Assembly (NCBI GenBank): GCA_028293365.1
Contig: JAQGOX010000299.1
Span: forward strand, 1 to 5,307
Length of the DNA stretch: 5,307 bases
Reading direction: 5' to 3'
Source: Verrucomicrobiales bacterium
GTDB taxonomy: Bacteria; Verrucomicrobiota; Verrucomicrobiia; Limisphaerales; SXQI01
Shown here: positions 1-5,307 of the stretch, piece after piece
How positions within the stretch are numbered: position 1 is the stretch's first letter
Layout of the letters: every line of letters begins with the position of its first letter
The notes under the pieces: model-generated
What the model was told of the DNA's origin: nothing
What the model saw: only the letters and a program-made list of their open reading frames with translations
Databases searched by the model: none
Position numbers and translations under genes: made by a program

Positions 1-82
1 CTCGTTTTTCCTTCGGCAAAAGGATAAACGCAAGGGCCAGATTTGAAGCGCTTTTGCGCGTGATCGTCTCGCTGACTTGCAT
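1..82 (-). CDS. Squalene/phytoene synthase family protein, N-terminal fragment (cut by window edge)
   Basis: An open frame starts with ATG at 82-80 and runs off the left edge after 27 codons. The visible peptide has ITRKSASNLALAF followed by ILLPKEKR. This resembles the first conserved block of trans-isoprenyl diphosphate synthases of the squalene/phytoene synthase family (HpnC, HpnD, CrtB), where a Ser-rich 'KS.S...AF.LLP..KR' segment precedes the 'ALYAFCR.VDD' block. Family members condense two farnesyl or geranylgeranyl diphosphates head to head in squalene, hopanoid or carotenoid synthesis. The Asp-rich catalytic motifs would lie outside the window, so the exact product (squalene, presqualene diphosphate or phytoene) cannot be decided. 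The start lies 1 bp after the TGA of the upstream small membrane protein, and no Shine-Dalgarno sequence is visible, which suggests translational coupling. The family call rests on about 20 residues recognised by eye. Confidence 0.72.
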   Translation of the reverse strand, partial: MQVSETITRKSASNLALAFILLPKEKR

Positions 83-83
83 G

Positions 84-395
84 TCAGGACTCGGGGGTGG
101 TTTCCGCTCGATTCGCAGCAGTGGGTAATCCGCCGGTATCTGCCAAACTGGGATTACGGCCACGGTGTTCGCGACGTCGGCGTTTCTTGCGCTTCCGTTT
201 GGAGGAAGTCCTCTCGGCTTCGACCTTCGCCGGAGCGGTGCGTACTGTCACATCTTTCGGTTTTCTAATGAAGATAGCCCAAACCAAAAGCCCGATCGCT
301 ATGGCAACGCCAATTCCCACCAGAATTAGGACATCCGATAATAACAAACCAGGGAGTTTGCCTGGCTCGCCTGGGATAGGAAAATCTGCAGTCAT
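84..395 (-). CDS. Small single-pass membrane protein with highly basic cytoplasmic tail, unknown function
   Basis: A 103-residue protein of unknown function. Residues 1-16 are Pro/Gly-rich. Residues 17-43 form one strong hydrophobic helix (LLLSDVLILVGIGVAIAIGL and onward), ending at an Ile-Arg-Lys stop-transfer signal. This predicts an inner-membrane protein with its C-terminus in the cytoplasm. Residues 66-80 are extremely basic (KRKRKKRRRREHRGR, 12 of 15 Lys/Arg). They are followed by RNPSLADTGGLP (80-91) and a polar end. Such a tail could bind nucleic acid, ribosomes or acidic phospholipid, but this is inference. I recall similar 'RREHRPRNP.LA.TGGLPP' tails in hypothetical proteins of Verrucomicrobiota. 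The start is supported by an AGGA box just upstream, and the gene lies 5 bp after the response regulator stop and 1 bp before the isoprenoid synthase-like start. The tight placement and clear helix support a real gene despite its small size. Confidence 0.8.
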   Translation of the reverse strand: MTADFPIPGEPGKLPGLLLSDVLILVGIGVAIAIGLLVWAIFIRKPKDVTVRTAPAKVEAERTSSKRKRKKRRRREHRGRNPSLADTGGLPTAANRAETTPES

Positions 396-397
396 CG

Positions 398-402
398 TTC
401 CT
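398..402 (-). promoter_or_regulatory. Shine-Dalgarno sequence of the small membrane protein gene
   Basis: The minus strand reads AGGAA, then CG, then the ATG at 395-393. The box overlaps the TAG stop codon of the response regulator gene, so termination and re-initiation happen almost at the same place. The AGGA-to-ATG spacing of 3 nt is short. It is the clearest Shine-Dalgarno sequence in the window; most other starts here have none. Confidence 0.55.
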
Positions 403-1825
403 ACTTAGCGCTTTCTTTGGCGCTCACGAGGCTGGGTTCATCATCCACACCGGTCGTAATGTTCAGGCGCTGCATGCGATATCTCAGAGCATGGCGGCTG
501 ATTTTGAGCTGCTCCGCCGTTCGGGTCAGGCTGTAGTGGTTCTGTTCGAGCGTGGATGTTATCAGGTCCCGCTCAAATGCAGCCATCGCATCGTCGAGCG
601 ATTTTATTCCAGGCAAAGGGCTCGGTTCCCCTTTCCGCAAACGCGTTTCCAGCGCGAAATCAGGCAGGTTACCCGGCTGAATTTCGTCAGTTGTTTCAAG
701 AATGACCGCTCGTTCAATCACATTTCTTAATTCCCGAACGTTACCCGGCCAATGATGCGCCAGCAATTGTTGCTGCGCCGCCTTCGAAAAGCCGCGGATT
801 TGCCGCGTCATCGACATGCTAAAATACTTTAGAAAGTGCTCGGCGAGCAATATTATATCTTCGCCTCGTTCGCGTAAAGGCGGAGGACGAAATTGCACGA
901 CGTTGAGTCGATGATAAAGGTCTTCACGAAACTGGTTTTGCCGAATGGCGTCGATGATGTCGCGATTCGTTGCCGCAATCAGTCGGACATCGACCCTTAG
1001 CTCGAGATTTCCTCCCACGCGCGTAAAGGTCCCATCTTCCAGAAAGCGAAGCAGCTTAGCCTGGAGCGGACGGCTCATATCGCCAATTTCATCCAGGAAA
1101 ATGGTTCCCCCATCGGCTTCCTCCACCCGACCATTCTTTTGCCGGAGTGCTCCGGTGAACGCGCCCTTTTCATGGCCGAACAACTCACTCTCCAGCAATT
1201 GTTCCGGAATCGCTGCGCAATTAATGCGCACGTAATTGGCCGCTCGACGGCGGCTTAAACTGTGCAAAGCGCCCGCGACCAGTTCCTTGCCGGTGCCGCT
1301 TTCACCGAGAATAAGGACTGTGGCATGGGTTGGCGCCACAGTTTGGATGAGCTGCCGCAGTTCTTCGATCTTCGGAGACTTGCCGATTAACTGCTCAATG
1401 CGATACGCCTCCCCTGCCCTCGCTTTGAGCGCCGCGTTTTCGGAAAGGAGTTGGTGACGCTCCGCGCAACGCCCCACGGCGTGCAGCAATTCCTCAGGCG
1501 CAAATGGCTTCGCCAGATAATCGATCGCGCCCGCCTTGATGGCTTCGACCGCAAGTTTCGGGGTCGCATACGCCGTAATCATCAAAATCGGCAGATGAGG
1601 CCACCTTCCGCGCACCTGGGTGAGAAATTCGTAACCACTCATCCCGGATAATCGGGCGTCTGTGATCACCATGAAGAATTCCTCCTCCGCCAGAAGCTTG
1701 AGAGCCTGTTCGGCGGATTCGGCGGCACGGTATTGGTAGCCTTCGCCGCTCATGATGGCTTCGAGCGATAGGCGCATGTTCTTCTCGTCGTCAACGACGA
1801 GCAATGGTGGCAAGGTTCCTGTCAT
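401..1825 (-). CDS. NtrC-family sigma-54-dependent response regulator
   Basis: A 474-residue cytoplasmic transcription activator with the three standard NtrC-family domains. The receiver domain (about 6-122) has the acidic pair D12/D13, phospho-acceptor D56, T84 and K106. The AAA+ domain (about 143-375) has Walker A GESGTGKE (174-181), the sigma-54-contacting loop GAFTGA (221-226), Walker B TIFLDE (241-246), arginines in FREDLYHRL (299-307) and WPGNVREL (359-366). The C-terminal Fis-type helix-turn-helix lies at about 429-456 (SLTRTAEQLKISRHALRYR). All key residues are intact, so phosphorylation should drive ATP-dependent opening of sigma-54 promoters. Its start overlaps the kinase stop by 4 bp (ATGA), with no clear Shine-Dalgarno sequence, which implies translational coupling and a 1:1 pairing with that kinase. 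The target genes are unknown. The Fis-type DNA-binding helix is not specific enough to assign a named regulator such as NtrC, ZraR, AtoC or PilR. Confidence 0.96.
   Translation of the reverse strand: MTGTLPPLLVVDDEKNMRLSLEAIMSGEGYQYRAAESAEQALKLLAEEEFFMVITDARLSGMSGYEFLTQVRGRWPHLPILMITAYATPKLAVEAIKAGAIDYLAKPFAPEELLHAVGRCAERHQLLSENAALKARAGEAYRIEQLIGKSPKIEELRQLIQTVAPTHATVLILGESGTGKELVAGALHSLSRRRAANYVRINCAAIPEQLLESELFGHEKGAFTGALRQKNGRVEEADGGTIFLDEIGDMSRPLQAKLLRFLEDGTFTRVGGNLELRVDVRLIAATNRDIIDAIRQNQFREDLYHRLNVVQFRPPPLRERGEDIILLAEHFLKYFSMSMTRQIRGFSKAAQQQLLAHHWPGNVRELRNVIERAVILETTDEIQPGNLPDFALETRLRKGEPSPLPGIKSLDDAMAAFERDLITSTLEQNHYSLTRTAEQLKISRHALRYRMQRLNITTGVDDEPSLVSAKESAK
1822..1825 (-). other. ATGA stop/start overlap between kinase and regulator genes
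   Basis: The kinase TGA (1824-1822) and the regulator ATG (1825-1823) share the four bases ATGA on the minus strand. Upstream of the ATG there is no purine-rich ribosome site, so the regulator is probably translated by ribosomes that terminate on the kinase gene. This fixes the regulator start and indicates a dedicated pair. Confidence 0.9.
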
Positions 1826-3246
1826 TTACGGATATTGATGGCGGTTCTAGCAGGCAAGGTTACCGTAAAGCGAGTCCCTTTTCCAACTTCTGATTCGACT
1901 TCAACGGATCCGTTGTAAAGTTCGGTGTTGTGTTTGACGATTGCAAGACCAAGGCCGGTCCCGCGCTCTTTGGTTGTGAAGTAGGGTTCAAAAATTTTCG
2001 GCAGCTTTTCGGCCGGTATTCCCGGCCCGTTATCTTCAAGGTAAACCACGATCGAAAAATTTTCTCCATATCTTGTTCTCACCAGGATACTCCCAACACC
2101 ATTCATCGCTTCACGCGCATTTTGCAAAAGGTTTACAAAGACTTCTGAAAGGTGCCCTCGTTGCGCTAAAATAGGGGGAAGCGCCGCGGCATACTCGCGC
2201 TGAATATCGACATCGTATTTCGCACCTGGCGGAAACACCTGGTAAATCGCGCGGTCAAGTTCCTCCGTGATTTCGAGACGTTCAACTTTTCCTTCCGTCA
2301 AACGTGCGTAGCCCATGAGTTCCGTCAGAATTCGATCAGATCGTTCCACCTCTTCCCGAATGATCTGTATCTGCTGGGTCGCCGGCCTTCCTTCTCTAAC
2401 GGTTTTTTGGAGGGTGAATGCGGCATTATTAATGATTCCGAGGGGGTTTTTCAACTGGTGGGCGATTTCCGCCGCGAGCCGGCCGGTTGCCTGCAGTTGC
2501 TCCTGGCGCAATGCAAATTCATGTGCTTCTGCCTGGGCCAGGCGCTGGCGTTCGAACAGCACCTGCACTCCATAACAACAGATTGTAATCAGGATCAGAA
2601 GCGTTAAACGCAATAAAACCGGTTCCGCCACGGTATCCTGCGGCCCTTGCTGAATGGCAAACAGCGTTATCGGATCGAGCAATCGAGATTCCCAATTCAA
2701 GACTACAATGTTCATTACCCCCGCCAAAACGTAAAAGGAACTTATGACGAAATTCAAAATGATCTGCCTCCCGGCCACCGGCACGCTGACTGCTGTGCGG
2801 ATAATCAACCCGAGAAATACCCAGTAGAGAAAGCTATCGAACCCTCCGGTGACCATCGTTAATGCACCCAGGAACAGGCCGTCGAACCATGCGTTGTTGA
2901 ACACGATTAATCGGAGGGTCCTCAACGAGAACTGACGCGTTCCAAGCAGAAGGAATGCCACGCCTGCATTGATCGCGACATAGACGAGAAAAAACAACCG
3001 CACGATTTCCAGGATTCTCTCCCGAGGTGGCGCCTCAATCGGTATCGCGTTCGGGTTGGCCATTGCATCGAGCCAATTCGAGAAAAACAAATAATAAAAC
3101 AGAACAACTATGAACGCTCCTTTGGCGGGTAGAGCGACATTGCGCTCCATGTAATGAATACGCTCCCTCTCCTGAACTGCGTCCGGTTCTCGCAGCCCAA
3201 AAAAGCCCCGTATCTTTTCAAGGCCGCGCCAACGAGAAGACTTCAT
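1822..3246 (-). CDS. Membrane-bound sensor histidine kinase, six predicted TM helices
   Basis: Counted from the ATG at 3246, this is a 474-residue kinase. The N-terminal 40 residues are charged and cytoplasmic. Six hydrophobic segments follow at about 42-58, 79-102, 112-133, 137-156, 161-183 and 209-231, with only short loops (about 20-28 residues) outside, so there is no sizeable periplasmic sensor domain. A short coiled linker leads to the HisKA H-box EIAHQLKNPLG with phospho-acceptor H263. The HATPase domain has the N-box VNLLQN (372-377), G1 DNGPGIP (405-411), an F-box IFEPYFTT and G2 GTGLGL (429-434), so it should be catalytically active. It phosphorylates, by inference, the regulator that follows with a 4-bp overlap. 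Sensing is probably within the membrane; the third extracytoplasmic turn carries GGFDSFL. The GTG at 3291 would add 15 residues. I chose the ATG because a GGAG lies 14 nt upstream (rather far) and the GTG has no ribosome site. The architecture is shared with PilS- and RegB-like kinases, but no specific assignment is justified. Confidence 0.95.
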   Translation of the reverse strand: MKSSRWRGLEKIRGFFGLREPDAVQERERIHYMERNVALPAKGAFIVVLFYYLFFSNWLDAMANPNAIPIEAPPRERILEIVRLFFLVYVAINAGVAFLLLGTRQFSLRTLRLIVFNNAWFDGLFLGALTMVTGGFDSFLYWVFLGLIIRTAVSVPVAGRQIILNFVISSFYVLAGVMNIVVLNWESRLLDPITLFAIQQGPQDTVAEPVLLRLTLLILITICCYGVQVLFERQRLAQAEAHEFALRQEQLQATGRLAAEIAHQLKNPLGIINNAAFTLQKTVREGRPATQQIQIIREEVERSDRILTELMGYARLTEGKVERLEITEELDRAIYQVFPPGAKYDVDIQREYAAALPPILAQRGHLSEVFVNLLQNAREAMNGVGSILVRTRYGENFSIVVYLEDNGPGIPAEKLPKIFEPYFTTKERGTGLGLAIVKHNTELYNGSVEVESEVGKGTRFTVTLPARTAINIRK

Positions 3247-3294
3247 GTCAGATTCGGTGACTCCGCTTCTAAAGTTGCTTCGCCCGGGCACAGT

Positions 3295-3846
3295 CTAAAG
3301 CAGCATTTCTAATGCCTTCTCCGCGATCTTTTCCACTGGCCAGAGACGTCCGATACCCTCATAACCGCAGGCCAGCATTCCTTCTTCGGGTCCGATGAAG
3401 ACCACACCGCGTCCTTTTAAAACCTCGACGTTTGCCTGCGTAGAGGGGTGAAGCCACATCTTTCCATTCATCGCAGGGGCAATGAGCGTTTTTGCCTGCG
3501 GATTCAATGCCAGTGCGATACAAGTCAGGGCGTCATCGGCCAACCCATGCGCCATTCTCGCAAGTGTGTGGGCGGTTGCAGGCGCGATCAGCAGGAGGTC
3601 AGCCTCATCGGCCAGTTTGATATGAGTCGGCTTCCAGCCCTCCTCTTCGTCATACAAATCAGTTACGACCGGATTGCGCGACAGTGTCTTGAACGGCAGG
3701 GGTGTGATAAAACGAAGCGCATCGGCGGTAAGAACCGCGTGGACTGCCGCACCTCCCTTGGTCAACAGACTTGTCAGATCGGCGGCTTTGTGGGCTGCGA
3801 TTGACCCCGTCACCCCGAGAACGATTACCTTAGTTTGCTGGCTCAT
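3295..3846 (-). CDS. coaC: Phosphopantothenoylcysteine decarboxylase (stand-alone CoaC flavoprotein)
   Basis: A 183-residue FMN-binding flavoprotein of the HFCD family. It decarboxylates 4'-phosphopantothenoylcysteine to 4'-phosphopantetheine in coenzyme A synthesis. Visible signatures are the N-terminal GVTGSIAAHKAADL (11-24), THIKL with the catalytic His75, the flavin-site PATA (89-92), the APAMN-x-x-MW motif with Asn127 (123-131), and the substrate clamp ACGYEGIGR with the active-site Cys160 (159-167). These correspond to His75, Asn125 and Cys158 of the E. coli Dfp protein. E. coli CoaBC is about 400 residues; here the protein stops after the CoaC domain, so the CoaB synthetase must be encoded elsewhere. 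The start at 3846 gives a native N-terminus and overlaps the gmk end by 17 bp. A longer frame from 3924 would add 26 unrelated residues inside gmk and is not believed. UbiX- or EpiD-type flavoproteins are the alternatives, but the His, Asn and Cys set favours CoaC. Confidence 0.92.
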   Translation of the reverse strand: MSQQTKVIVLGVTGSIAAHKAADLTSLLTKGGAAVHAVLTADALRFITPLPFKTLSRNPVVTDLYDEEEGWKPTHIKLADEADLLLIAPATAHTLARMAHGLADDALTCIALALNPQAKTLIAPAMNGKMWLHPSTQANVEVLKGRGVVFIGPEEGMLACGYEGIGRLWPVEKIAEKALEMLL

Positions 3847-4471
3847 AATCCGGCAGCCGGGCGCGATTGTTACGCATTTTTTCGGCCAGGACAATCGCCT
3901 GCATCCGCCGCAAATCCTCCGCAATCGAGCTGCTTAAGATCAAAAAATCGAAGTTTTTCCACTGGCCAATCTCCTGGCGTGCGACACTTAAACGCTTCTG
4001 AATCGCGCCCGATGAGTCTTTACCACGCTTTTTGAGGCGTTGTTCCAGCACGGCAATCGATATCGGCGCTAAAAAAATGGTGATTAAAGACCGCTTTAGT
4101 TCGGCATCTTCCTCGGCCCGCGCCCGAATAGTGGCTGCCCCCTGCACGTCGATGCTTAAAAGAACGTCCTTGCCTTGTCGCATCTTTCCGAGAACCTCCG
4201 ATTTCAAGGTGCCGTAGCTATTACCATAAACGGTCGCATGCTCCAAAAAATTGCCCGCCTGCACCCGCTTCAGAAAGGTTCCCGCATCGAGAAAGTAATA
4301 ATCGACCCCGTCCGTTTCACCCTCTCGAGGTTCCCGAGTCGTACAGGTGATCGCTCGGACTGTATTCGGATTATTCGCAATCAATTGGTCGCACAGCGTG
4401 GTTTTACCGCCGCCGGAAGGGGCGGAAATAACAATCAACAATCCGGTTTCCGATTTAGTGGGACCGCTCAT
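3830..4471 (-). CDS. gmk: Guanylate kinase
   Basis: A 213-residue cytoplasmic enzyme that phosphorylates GMP to GDP with ATP, in the usual size range of bacterial guanylate kinases. The P-loop is APSGGGKTT (17-25). The GMP-binding region has TCTTREPREGETDGVDYYF (42-60) with R46 and R49, followed by FLEHATVYGNSYGT (75-88) containing E77 and Y86. DVQGA (108-112) and the lid segment RLKKRGKDS (145-153) are also present. One difference stands out: the strand near the C-terminus reads FLILSSS (176-182), where most family members have VIVND, so the usual Asn and Asp are Ser. It starts 12 bp after the yicC-like stop, without a clear Shine-Dalgarno sequence, and its last 17 bp overlap coaC. Its position between yicC and coaC matches the conserved bacterial cluster, except that rpoZ is not present. 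Confidence 0.97.
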   Translation of the reverse strand: MSGPTKSETGLLIVISAPSGGGKTTLCDQLIANNPNTVRAITCTTREPREGETDGVDYYFLDAGTFLKRVQAGNFLEHATVYGNSYGTLKSEVLGKMRQGKDVLLSIDVQGAATIRARAEEDAELKRSLITIFLAPISIAVLEQRLKKRGKDSSGAIQKRLSVARQEIGQWKNFDFLILSSSIAEDLRRMQAIVLAEKMRNNRARLPDYEPAN

Positions 4472-4483
4472 GAGGCATTTATC

Positions 4484-5307
4484 TTACTCGACGTTTTGAA
4501 CCTGTTCCCGAAATTTCTCGAGTTCAGCTTTGAGGTGGACGACCTCACGAGAAATCAAGCTGTCGCTGCTTTTCGAACCGATCGTATTGATCTCGCGGTT
4601 CAATTCCTGCGCGAGAAAATCGAGCGTTCGTCCGACCGGTTCGTCTGATTTGACACAATCGTCGAATTGTTTGAAATGGCTTTGCAGGCGGGTCAGCTCC
4701 TCTGAAACGTCGGAACGATCCGCAAAATAAACCACTTCTTTCAGCAGGCGCTCGTCCGTGGCCGCGGGCAGTTCAAGCCCGGCGTTCTTAATTCGCTGCC
4801 GTAGCTGTTCCTGGTAGTTTTGGACCATCTTTGGGGCTTGCTTTTGAATTAACGCGACCGATTTTTTCATGGTTGCAATGCGCTTTTTCAGATCGGCAGC
4901 GAGATGAGCTCCCTCACGCTCGCGCATTCCAATCAACCCTCCAACCGCCATTTCCAGAGCCTTTGCTACCACCGGCCATAACGCTTCTGGGTCGTCCAGC
5001 TCCGCTTCCGATTTGAAGACTCCAGGCGCGCGAACCAATACTTCCAGCGTCAGTTCACCGGCCAGTTTCAAGTCCGTGCTCAACTTGCGCAATTCCCGGG
5101 CGTACGCTTTAGCCAGGGCGACGTTAATCTGCACCCCCGAGACTGAATCGTCGCCGGTATGCAATGTAACCTTTGCCGTAACTTTCCCTCGGGCCACGCG
5201 CCGGTTAACTTCCGTGCGGATTTGCGGCTCAAAAATCTCAATTTCGGCAGGTAAATAAACCGCGACTTCACTTTGTTTGCGGTTTACTGAGGTAACTTCC
5301 ACCACGA
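4484..5307 (-). CDS. YicC/YloC-family protein (probable endoribonuclease), N-terminus cut by window edge
   Basis: About 274 codons are visible and the frame stays open to the right edge. The first visible residues, VVEVTSVNRKQSEVAVYLP, match an internal part of the family, where about 20 residues (a start of the 'MxSMTGxGR' type) normally precede the 'xVExRSVN' segment. The GTG at 5305 is therefore an internal Val codon and not the start. The N-terminal YicC-like domain includes IFEPQIRTEVNRRVARGKV. The C-terminal DUF1732 signature is clear, with VGRTLDFLAQELNREINTIG, the SKSSD that follows, and an end at KFREQVQNVE. Members of this family from E. coli and Bacillus have been reported to have endoribonuclease activity and roles in RNA turnover; the role here is by homology. 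The gene heads the visible run and lies 12 bp upstream of gmk, the same neighbour as yloC in many Firmicutes. Its promoter would be outside the window. Confidence 0.95.
   Translation of the reverse strand, partial: VVEVTSVNRKQSEVAVYLPAEIEIFEPQIRTEVNRRVARGKVTAKVTLHTGDDSVSGVQINVALAKAYARELRKLSTDLKLAGELTLEVLVRAPGVFKSEAELDDPEALWPVVAKALEMAVGGLIGMREREGAHLAADLKKRIATMKKSVALIQKQAPKMVQNYQEQLRQRIKNAGLELPAATDERLLKEVVYFADRSDVSEELTRLQSHFKQFDDCVKSDEPVGRTLDFLAQELNREINTIGSKSSDSLISREVVHLKAELEKFREQVQNVE

Noticed and set aside
48..59. Short inverted repeat GCGC-TTTT-GCGC, considered as a terminator after the small membrane protein.
   Set aside because: The stem is only 4 bp, no T-run follows on the minus strand, and the repeat lies inside the coding sequence of the synthase-like gene.
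97..408. A plus-strand open frame of 103 codons lying over the small membrane protein gene.
   Set aside because: It is Arg/Ser/Pro-rich without domain-like features, mirrors the minus-strand gene, and runs against every other gene in the window. The minus-strand frame has a clean transmembrane helix, a ribosome site and operon spacing.
2779..2794. A sigma-54-like element on the plus strand (CGGCACG, 4 bases, CTGCT, with GG-N10-GC spacing).
   Set aside because: It lies inside the kinase coding sequence, points antisense with no plus-strand gene downstream, and mismatches the consensus at two positions. It is probably a chance match in coding DNA.
3847..3924. N-terminal extension of coaC by 26 residues from an upstream start.
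   Set aside because: The extra residues (MRRICGGCRRLSWPKK and on) are gmk coding sequence read in another frame and do not resemble any flavoprotein N-terminus. The ATG at 3846 gives the expected start before the GVTGSIAAHK motif.
4175..4648. A 157-codon plus-strand open frame across the gmk start and the yicC 3' end.
   Set aside because: It spans the junction of two well-supported minus-strand genes, and its translation shows no recognisable motif, so it is a chance frame.
5303..5305. GTG as the true start of the YicC-family gene.
   Set aside because: The peptide beginning here matches an internal part of the family (VEVTSVN), and about 20 conserved N-terminal residues would be missing, so the gene continues beyond the window.

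Overview
The window is a tightly packed stretch with all genes on the minus strand and almost no non-coding DNA. It reads, in transcription order (right to left), as a single run of seven genes: a YicC/YloC-family protein (truncated by the right edge), guanylate kinase (gmk), a stand-alone phosphopantothenoylcysteine decarboxylase (coaC), a six-helix membrane histidine kinase, an NtrC-type sigma-54-dependent response regulator, a 103-residue single-helix membrane protein with a very basic tail, and the first 27 codons of a squalene/phytoene synthase-like protein cut by the left edge.

The organism is a bacterium of moderate G+C. Two things suggest Verrucomicrobiota (possibly the Chthoniobacter/Spartobacteria side), though neither is decisive. 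The first is the yicC-gmk-coaC order with a CoaC lacking a fused CoaB domain. The second is the small membrane protein with a tail of the type RREHRGRNPSLADTGGLP, which I associate from memory with that phylum. The call is tentative, and Acidobacteria or another deep Gram-negative lineage cannot be excluded.

Right part (3295-5307): a variant of the widespread housekeeping cluster yloC-gmk-rpoZ-coaBC. Here no rpoZ lies between gmk and coaC, and the two genes overlap by 17 bp. The products act in RNA turnover (YicC family), GMP to GDP conversion (Gmk) and coenzyme A synthesis (CoaC).

Middle (401-3246/3291): a two-component system. The kinase and regulator genes share an ATGA stop/start overlap. 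Both proteins keep all the key catalytic residues, including the regulator's GAFTGA loop for contacting sigma-54. The signal and the target promoters cannot be read from the window, and no convincing sigma-54 promoter is present.

Left part (1-395): the small membrane protein follows the regulator after 5 bp. One base after its stop codon comes the start of an isoprenoid synthase-like gene, recognisable only from its N-terminus.

The largest gap is 12 bp, or 48 bp if the kinase starts at its ATG. No internal promoter, terminator, RNA gene, mobile element, repeat array or CRISPR was found. The likely picture is one long transcript that couples housekeeping genes to a regulatory pair and then to isoprenoid or hopanoid lipid synthesis. 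The functional link between these parts is inference.
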